Origin: Paraprevotella stercoravium
GTDB taxonomy: Bacteria > Bacteroidota > Bacteroidia > Bacteroidales > Bacteroidaceae
Direction: 5' to 3'
DNA: 11,247 nt
Assembly (NCBI GenBank): GCA_018883665.1
Contig: JAHLFU010000003.1
Span: 1 to 11,247 of the forward strand
The notes under the pieces are model-generated. The model made no database searches. It was given only the letters and a program-made list of their open reading frames with translations, and was not told where the DNA came from. Made by a program: the position numbers and the translations under genes. Positions 6,910 through 11,247 of this stretch are shown one piece after another. Within the stretch, counting starts at the first letter, position 1. Every line of letters starts with the position of its first letter.

Positions 6910-9128
6910 CGCTTCTCTTTATTGTTTTCAGAAAACAGACCGGGTTCGGCTGCTCGCATCAGGTCATCCTGCGGAAGTACATAGCCGGCGGCTCCGCCTG
7001 TTGCCACAAGACTCAACCGCTCTTTCAGACGGGTGTTGCGCTGCTGCACCGTCATATTGCGCACAGCGTAAGCCAAAGCCTTGGCCGTGCCCACCAGCAC
7101 ACAGATTTTCTTGGCGCGGGTGATGCCCGTATAAATCAGGTTGCGTTGCAGCATCACATAGTGCGACATGAGTACCGGCATCACCACAATGGGATATTCC
7201 GATCCCTGCGACTTATGAATCGTGGTGGCATAAGCCAGTGTCAGCTCGTCAAGTTCCGAATATTCGTACTCCACCAGCTTTCCGTCGAAATCGGCCAGCA
7301 GGGTACGGTCGTCCGTATCAATATCCTGCACGTAGCCCAAATCTCCGTTGAACACTTCCTTGTCGTAATTGTTGCGTATCTGCATCACACGGTCGCCTTT
7401 CCGAAAACTGTATCCGCCCCGACTCAATGCCGTTTTCGAAGGATTCAATGCCTCCTGCAAAAGCATGTTCAGATTGGCGGCACCCACATGGCCCCGCTGC
7501 ATAGGGGTAAGCACCTGAATCTTGTTCTGATCTATATGATAGGCCTTGGGCAGACGGTCGCGCACCAGGCTCACAATGGTCTGTGCCACCTGCTCCGGGT
7601 CTTCCATCGGCATGAAAAAGAAATCGCTGTCCGCTCCGTTGCTGACATTCGGATAAAGTCCCCGGTTAATAGCATGGGCATTCATCACGATACGGCTGGA
7701 CTGCGCCTGACGGAAAATACGGGTGAGCCGCACCACGGGAATACTCTCCGACTCAATGATGTCGCGCAGCACATTGCCGGCGCCCACACTGGGCAACTGG
7801 TCAATATCACCCACCAGCACCAGACGCATGGAATTGGGTACCGCCTTCATCAGACTGTTCATCAGAATAATGTCTATCATCGAACACTCGTCTACAATCA
7901 GCGCATCACTTTCCAGCGGATTGTCCTCATTACGTTTATATCCGTCCATCGGGTTGAACTCCAGCAGGCGGTGGATGGTCTTGGCTTCCATGCCCGTAGC
8001 TTCGGTCATACGCTTGGCCGCACGTCCGGTAGGTGCCGCCAACAGGATACGGAGTCCTGCCGAGCGTAAGGAAGCGATAATACCTTGCGTGGTGGTGGTC
8101 TTTCCGGTTCCGGGACCTCCCGTAAGCACCATCACTTTAGAGGACAGCGCCTGACGGATGGCTGCCAACTGCACCTCATCATAGGTAATGCCGCTCTGCG
8201 CGTTCAATTCTTCGGGACCGAAACAGCCGGCCACCTGCTGACTGCGCGTGTCGGACAAAAGGGTACGCAAACGGTTGGCCGTACCGCATTCCGCATAATA
8301 GAAAGGAGGCAGATAAATGGCCTCGTCCTCCAGAATCACATCCTTGGTCGCAATCATGTCGGCCAGCGCACGACGCACGGGTTCTTCCTCGGCTTCGAGC
8401 AGCGAACAGGCTGTCTTGACCAACTGTTCCTCCACGGCATACACATGCCCGTCGTTCGACAACTGGCTCAGCGTATAGGCTATTCCGCTCCGGCAGCGGC
8501 GCAGATCGTTCTTCTCATATCCCATCTTTCCGGCAATAGTATCGGCAGTCTTGAAACCGATGCCCCAAATATCGTCGGCCAGGCGATAGGGATTGTCCTT
8601 CACCTGATTGATGCTCTCCTTGCCATATGCCCGGAATATCTTGGCGGCAAAAGCCGTACTCACGCCATAGCTTTGCAGAAAAAGCATCACATTCTTGATC
8701 TCTTTCTGCCGTTCCCAACTCTCGCGGATTTTTTCCACTCGCTTGGTTCCGATACCGGGCACTTCGAGCAGACGCTCTATATCGGTTTCGATCACCTCTA
8801 TCGTATCCAGTCCGAACTGGCGCACGATGAGCTGGGCATACTTTGGTCCGATACCTTTCACCAGTCCACTTCCCAGATACTTTTCAATGCCATAAAGGGT
8901 GGCAGGCATCACTTCCTCCCAACTCTCCACCATGAACTGACCTCCGTATTTCTTGTCCATCTTCCAGTTGCCCTCGCAAAGCAACACACTGCCCACGGGC
9001 ACATCGAGTAACGTACCTACCAGAGTTACCGGTTCACGATAACCCTTTACCTGAGCCTTCATCACCGAATAACCGTTTTCGGGATTCTGATAGGTGATAT
9101 GCTCTATGACACAACGGATCTTTATCAT
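6906..9128 (-). CDS. recD2: RecD2 ATP-dependent DNA helicase
   Basis: The 740-residue protein is a full-length SF1B 5'-3' helicase of the RecD2 type, which works without RecB and RecC. The N-terminal part (about 1-85) is an OB-like domain. Three helix-hairpin-helix units follow (VKGIGPKYAQ, VPGIGTKRVEK and WGIGFKTADTI), the DNA-binding region typical of RecD2. Walker A is GGPGTGKT, with Lys343. Walker B is ALIVDECSMID, motif III is LVLVGDIDQLPS, and LTRIFRQAQSSR is motif IV-like. FRKGDRVMQIRNNYDKEVFNGD marks the SH3-like 2B part, ATTIHKSQGSEY motif V, and LIYTGITRAKK motif VI. All key residues are present. The role is likely in DNA repair and replication-fork processing. It is the first gene of a two-gene operon, with its own promoter at 9225-9255. 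Confidence 0.95.
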   Translation of the reverse strand: MIKIRCVIEHITYQNPENGYSVMKAQVKGYREPVTLVGTLLDVPVGSVLLCEGNWKMDKKYGGQFMVESWEEVMPATLYGIEKYLGSGLVKGIGPKYAQLIVRQFGLDTIEVIETDIERLLEVPGIGTKRVEKIRESWERQKEIKNVMLFLQSYGVSTAFAAKIFRAYGKESINQVKDNPYRLADDIWGIGFKTADTIAGKMGYEKNDLRRCRSGIAYTLSQLSNDGHVYAVEEQLVKTACSLLEAEEEPVRRALADMIATKDVILEDEAIYLPPFYYAECGTANRLRTLLSDTRSQQVAGCFGPEELNAQSGITYDEVQLAAIRQALSSKVMVLTGGPGTGKTTTTQGIIASLRSAGLRILLAAPTGRAAKRMTEATGMEAKTIHRLLEFNPMDGYKRNEDNPLESDALIVDECSMIDIILMNSLMKAVPNSMRLVLVGDIDQLPSVGAGNVLRDIIESESIPVVRLTRIFRQAQSSRIVMNAHAINRGLYPNVSNGADSDFFFMPMEDPEQVAQTIVSLVRDRLPKAYHIDQNKIQVLTPMQRGHVGAANLNMLLQEALNPSKTALSRGGYSFRKGDRVMQIRNNYDKEVFNGDLGYVQDIDTDDRTLLADFDGKLVEYEYSELDELTLAYATTIHKSQGSEYPIVVMPVLMSHYVMLQRNLIYTGITRAKKICVLVGTAKALAYAVRNMTVQQRNTRLKERLSLVATGGAAGYVLPQDDLMRAAEPGLFSENNKEKR

Positions 9129-9224
9129 GGTCGTTTGTTTATTTCTTCTATTTTCATTGAAACAAAAGACTCTTGTCTTTTATCTTGCCGTATGCGGTAT
9201 TTGAGCGGCAAAAATTATTTCCCA

Positions 9225-9255
9225 CAAAATTAAAGCTTGTTTTGTTTTCAACCAA
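9225..9255 (-). promoter_or_regulatory. Bacteroidota-type promoter for the recD2 operon
   Basis: On the minus strand, TAATTTTG (9232-9225) fits TAnnTTTG, with TTG (9255-9253) 20 bp upstream. Transcription would begin near 9218, giving a leader of about 90 nt. That leader contains a small A/T-rich hairpin (AAAAGAC 9164-9170, GTCTTTT 9175-9181), too weak to call a regulator. Confidence 0.6.
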
Positions 9256-9297
9256 AAAAGACTGTTCCTTTATAAACAGAAAATCTGAAAAAATCCG

Positions 9298-9351
9298 GAT
9301 ACCCACAAAATGGTAACAAAAACCGTAATCCGGGTATCGTTACCATTTTGT
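9298..9351. repeat. Interleaved inverted repeats, possible operator or conditional terminator
   Basis: Two perfect inverted repeats are interlocked. Arm A is GATACCC (9298-9304) with its complement GGGTATC (9332-9338). Arm B is ACAAAATGGTAAC (9305-9317) with its complement GTTACCATTTTGT (9339-9351). The order is A, B, 14-bp gap, A', B', so the two pairings exclude each other in a single RNA. B with B' would be a 13-bp hairpin with a 21-nt loop, followed by TTTTT, a terminator shape on the plus strand. The site lies outside the predicted recD2 and lipoprotein transcripts, which favours a DNA-binding role. AATCCGG also occurs as a direct repeat at 9292-9298 and 9327-9333. Confidence 0.6.
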
Positions 9352-9359
9352 TTTTTCGA

Positions 9360-9367
9360 TATGTTTG
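9360..9367 (+). promoter_or_regulatory. Candidate -7 element for the lipoprotein gene
   Basis: TATGTTTG matches TAnnTTTG and would start transcription near 9375, 37 nt before ATG 9412. The expected -33 position (about 9337-9340) has no TTG. It falls instead in the right half of the interleaved repeats, as would be expected if an activator or repressor acts there. Confidence 0.4.
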
Positions 9368-9411
9368 CCGTATCAGAAAGAACGGTTTATGACATCAAAA
9401 ACTAACGAACT

Positions 9412-10032
9412 ATGCCTATGAAGAAAATTGCAATCTTTTTATGTATCCTCATGGCCTGTACCTCGCTGCCGGCATGCAGTCCTGCGGAGGATGAGCCGGT
9501 GCCACCTCCCAAACAGGAAGAACAGACAGGGAATGACTCAACAAATGTATCGGATGGACAAGAAACGAATCCCAAAGATACTATTCCGGAAACTCCAATA
9601 CCTAATGACAGTGTTCTAAGTGAAAACCAACCCGAAGACAACGATGATGAAAAGGAAGAAATTATGGAGAAGAACAAAATCAAACTGACCGTAAACGGTA
9701 AATCCTTTACGGCAACTTTAGAAGAGAACTCCTCGGCTGAAGCACTGTGCGAACTGCTTGAAAAAGGAGATCTGAACATACGGATGAGTGATTACGGAGA
9801 TATGGAAAAAGTAGGTTCCTTAGGCACGTCCCTGCCCCGCAACGACCGACAGACGACCACACAACCGGGTGATCTGATTCTCTATCTGGGAAACTCCTTC
9901 GTGATTTATTATGATACGAATTCCTGGAACTTTACCCGTCTGGGACGACTGGACGGAGTTTCTACCCGTCAGGAGGTACTGGAACTGCTAGGTGGAAAAG
10001 GAGACATAACAGTAACCCTTTCTATCAAATAG
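9412..10032 (+). CDS. Lipoprotein with acidic linker and cyclophilin-like domain
   Basis: The product is 206 residues. A lipoprotein signal (KKIAIFLCILMACTSLPAC) leads to a lipid-modified cysteine, probably Cys22 (LPAC), though Cys16 (LMAC) also fits. The next residues, SPAEDEP, are acidic, in line with the negatively charged signals that send Bacteroidota lipoproteins to the cell surface. Residues 23-84 are a disordered linker rich in Glu, Asp, Pro, Thr and Asn. Residues 85-206 form a compact beta domain matching the cyclophilin-like fold proteins of bacteria: IKLTVNGKSFTATLEENSSA, then LPRNDRQTTTQPGDLILYL, then NFTRLGRLDG. That family shares the cyclophilin fold, but most members lack a proven prolyl isomerase role. 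ATG 9412 and ATG 9418 are equally possible starts. The gene is monocistronic, closed by a strong terminator. Confidence 0.85.
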   Translation: MPMKKIAIFLCILMACTSLPACSPAEDEPVPPPKQEEQTGNDSTNVSDGQETNPKDTIPETPIPNDSVLSENQPEDNDDEKEEIMEKNKIKLTVNGKSFTATLEENSSAEALCELLEKGDLNIRMSDYGDMEKVGSLGTSLPRNDRQTTTQPGDLILYLGNSFVIYYDTNSWNFTRLGRLDGVSTRQEVLELLGGKGDITVTLSIK

Positions 10033-10084
10033 AATCTTGCCAAAAATTCATGTCTTGTCTTTGCTACTGTTAAAGTCACCCCTG

Positions 10085-10140
10085 CAAGGTCCTGATGCCA
10101 TTCCGTCCCGGCGGAAAGGAGCAGGACCTTGATTTTTTTT
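10085..10140 (+). terminator. Rho-independent terminator of the lipoprotein gene
   Basis: CAAGGTCCTG (10085-10094) pairs perfectly with CAGGACCTTG (10122-10131). An inner stem, TTCCG (10101-10105) with CGGAA (10112-10116), lengthens the hairpin. It is followed by eight T (10133-10140). It starts 52 nt after the lipoprotein stop. Confidence 0.85.
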
Positions 10141-10235
10141 AATGAAATAATCCCGGAAAACAAATTCCCGTTTGCCGAACATTTTGTACCTTTAACTGAA
10201 AATACAAGAATGAACGAACAACAAAAGGAAAGACA

Positions 10236-10997
10236 ATGAAAGGAAAACTGATTTTTATCACCGGAGCCACAAGCGGCATCGGTGAGGCTTGTGCCCGTAA
10301 ATTTGCCGAAATGGGCAGCAACCTGATTCTGAACGGACGAAACACTGAAAAACTGGAAGCTCTGAAAGAGGAGCTTACCGCCCGGGGCGTGGAAGTGCTT
10401 ACCTTGCCGTTTGATGTGCGCAACCGCGAAGAGATGCGCCGTGCCGTGGACTCATTGGAGGGTAAATGGCAACAAATTGACGTGCTGGTGAACAATGCCG
10501 GACTGGTGCTCGGCATGGACAAGGAACATGAAGGCTCGCTCGACGAGTGGGACATCGTCATCGACACCAACATCAAAGCGCTGCTGGCCATGACACGCAT
10601 GATTGTACCAGGCATGGTGGAGCGCCAAAGAGGACACATCATCAACATCGGTTCCATTGCCGGCGACGCGGCATATGCCGGAGGCAGTGTGTACTGCGCC
10701 ACCAAAGCTGCCGTAAAAGCACTTTCGGACGGACTGCGCATTGATCTGGTAGACACTCCGCTGCGCGTGACGAATGTCAAGCCGGGCATGGTGGAAACAA
10801 ACTTCTCCGTAGTGCGTTTCCGTGGCGACAAGGACAAGGCCGATGCGGTCTATAACGGCATCCGCCCGCTCACCGGTGAGGACATTGCCGATGTGGTGTA
10901 CTATGCGGCTTCGGCTCCCGAACATGTGCAGATTGCCGAAGTGCTGGTCATGCCTACCTATCAGGCCACAGGCACCGTTTGTCACCGTCAGTTATAG
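10236..10997 (+). CDS. Short-chain dehydrogenase/reductase, YdfG-like
   Basis: The 253-residue protein is a classical SDR. TGATSGIG (9-16) binds the cofactor, NNAG (86-89) is the structural motif, and the catalytic set Asn112, Ser140, Tyr153 and Lys157 (YCATK) is complete, followed by PGMVETN. Arg35 at the end of the second strand points to NADP(H) rather than NAD(H). The C-terminal EVLVMPTYQATGTVCHRQ resembles the ending of E. coli YdfG, an NADP-dependent dehydrogenase of 3-hydroxy acids such as serine and allo-threonine, so that activity is the best guess. It is cytoplasmic. Upstream, GGAAAG lies near ATG 10236; a poor -7 match, TACCTTTA (10187-10194), is the only promoter sign. The MATE gene starts 14 nt after its stop, so the two probably share a transcript. 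Confidence 0.9.
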   Translation: MKGKLIFITGATSGIGEACARKFAEMGSNLILNGRNTEKLEALKEELTARGVEVLTLPFDVRNREEMRRAVDSLEGKWQQIDVLVNNAGLVLGMDKEHEGSLDEWDIVIDTNIKALLAMTRMIVPGMVERQRGHIINIGSIAGDAAYAGGSVYCATKAAVKALSDGLRIDLVDTPLRVTNVKPGMVETNFSVVRFRGDKDKADAVYNGIRPLTGEDIADVVYYAASAPEHVQIAEVLVMPTYQATGTVCHRQL

Positions 10998-11011
10998 TCG
11001 CACTCTGAATC

Positions 11012-11247
11012 ATGACAGAACTGACGAAAGGAAATCTTACCGAGGGAAGTATCACGGGCACGATGCTGCGCTTTGCCTGGCCGCTGATGCTGGGCAATCT
11101 GCTGCAACAGTGCTACAACATTGCAGATACACTCATCGTGGGGCGTGTATTGGGAGCCGAAGCATTGGCTGCGGTAGGCTCCTCATACACGCTCATGATA
11201 TTCATCACCTCTATCTTCATCGGACTGTGTATGGGATGCAGCGCCGT
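11012..11247 (+). CDS. MATE family efflux transporter, N-terminal part
   Basis: The first 78 codons are present and the gene continues past the right edge. The start shows the family's hallmark first two helices: TMLRFAWPLMLGNLLQQCYN, then IADTLIVGRVLGAEALAAVG, then a hydrophobic run (SYTLMIFITSIFIGLCMG). MATE proteins export drugs, dyes or metabolites across the inner membrane using Na+ or H+ gradients. ATG 11012 lies 14 nt after the SDR stop, with no promoter or terminator between them, so the pair forms an operon. A substrate related to the SDR product is possible but is not shown by the sequence. Confidence 0.92.
   Translation, partial: MTELTKGNLTEGSITGTMLRFAWPLMLGNLLQQCYNIADTLIVGRVLGAEALAAVGSSYTLMIFITSIFIGLCMGCSA

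Noticed and set aside
7146..9011. Two long plus-strand open frames (307 and 308 codons) within recD2
   Set aside because: They are antisense to a helicase with every motif intact. Their His/Gln/Arg-rich, low-complexity composition is typical of complement frames, and no ribosome site or family match is visible.
9164..9181. AAAAGAC/GTCTTTT hairpin in the recD2 leader as an attenuator
   Set aside because: It is short and A/T-rich, with no following T-run in the recD2 direction and no alternative pairing seen.
10139..10985. Minus-strand open frames of 232 and 177 codons opposite the SDR gene
   Set aside because: The SDR frame has a complete catalytic set. The opposing frames are Ser/Met- or His/Val-rich shadows, and one begins inside the T-run of a terminator.

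Overview
The window looks like chromosomal DNA from a gut Bacteroidales bacterium, most likely Bacteroides or Phocaeicola. Four intergenic regions carry the Bacteroidota promoter pattern (TTG, about 20 bp, TAnnTTTG). Shine-Dalgarno sites are mostly weak and A-rich. The protein families also fit: a membrane-anchored CobN-like chelatase, a PepSY-associated membrane protein with propeller-like periplasmic segments, a cyclophilin-fold lipoprotein, and a stand-alone RecD2. I see no tRNA, rRNA, CRISPR array, insertion sequence or phage gene. Most of the window is ordinary core-genome content.

Layout. (1) 1-1159, minus: first 386 codons of a CobN/HmuS-type chelatase large subunit, running off the left edge, with its own promoter. 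(2) 1160-1572: a 413-bp gap with that promoter and a strong hairpin terminator for the next gene. (3) 1573-2478, minus: a secreted helical protein of unknown function ending in a short tail like a type IX secretion sorting domain. (4) 2594-3925, plus: an outer-membrane beta-barrel with a PagL-like (lipid A 3-O-deacylase) active-site motif. Its last 91 bp overlap, tail to tail, (5) 3835-5322, minus: a PepSY-associated inner-membrane protein. (6) 5594-6343, plus: a SAM-dependent methyltransferase, transcribed divergently from the PepSY gene across a spacer that holds a palindrome. (7) 9128-6379, minus: an operon of recD2 followed, with an ATGA overlap, by a small helical-repeat protein. (8) 9412-10032, plus: a lipoprotein with an acidic linker and a cyclophilin-like domain, followed by a strong terminator. 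(9) 10236-11247, plus: an operon of a YdfG-like short-chain dehydrogenase and the start of a MATE efflux pump.

How the genes relate. Several products belong to the envelope: the chelatase anchored in the inner membrane, the PagL-like barrel, the PepSY protein and the lipoprotein. The chelatase and PepSY genes are both plausible parts of metal or metallo-tetrapyrrole handling, but they are not in one operon, so a joint role is only a guess. recD2 with its partner is a DNA-repair unit. The SDR-MATE pair may be a detoxification and export unit.

The points most worth a second look are four. Two interleaved inverted repeats at 9298-9351 form circularly permuted 20-bp halves in front of the lipoprotein gene. 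A 26-residue tail on the outer-membrane barrel lies entirely inside the overlap with the PepSY gene. The PagL-like motif has Asn where P. aeruginosa PagL has its catalytic Glu. The secreted protein carries a sorting-domain-like tail. I did not find a convincing multi-gene undescribed system.
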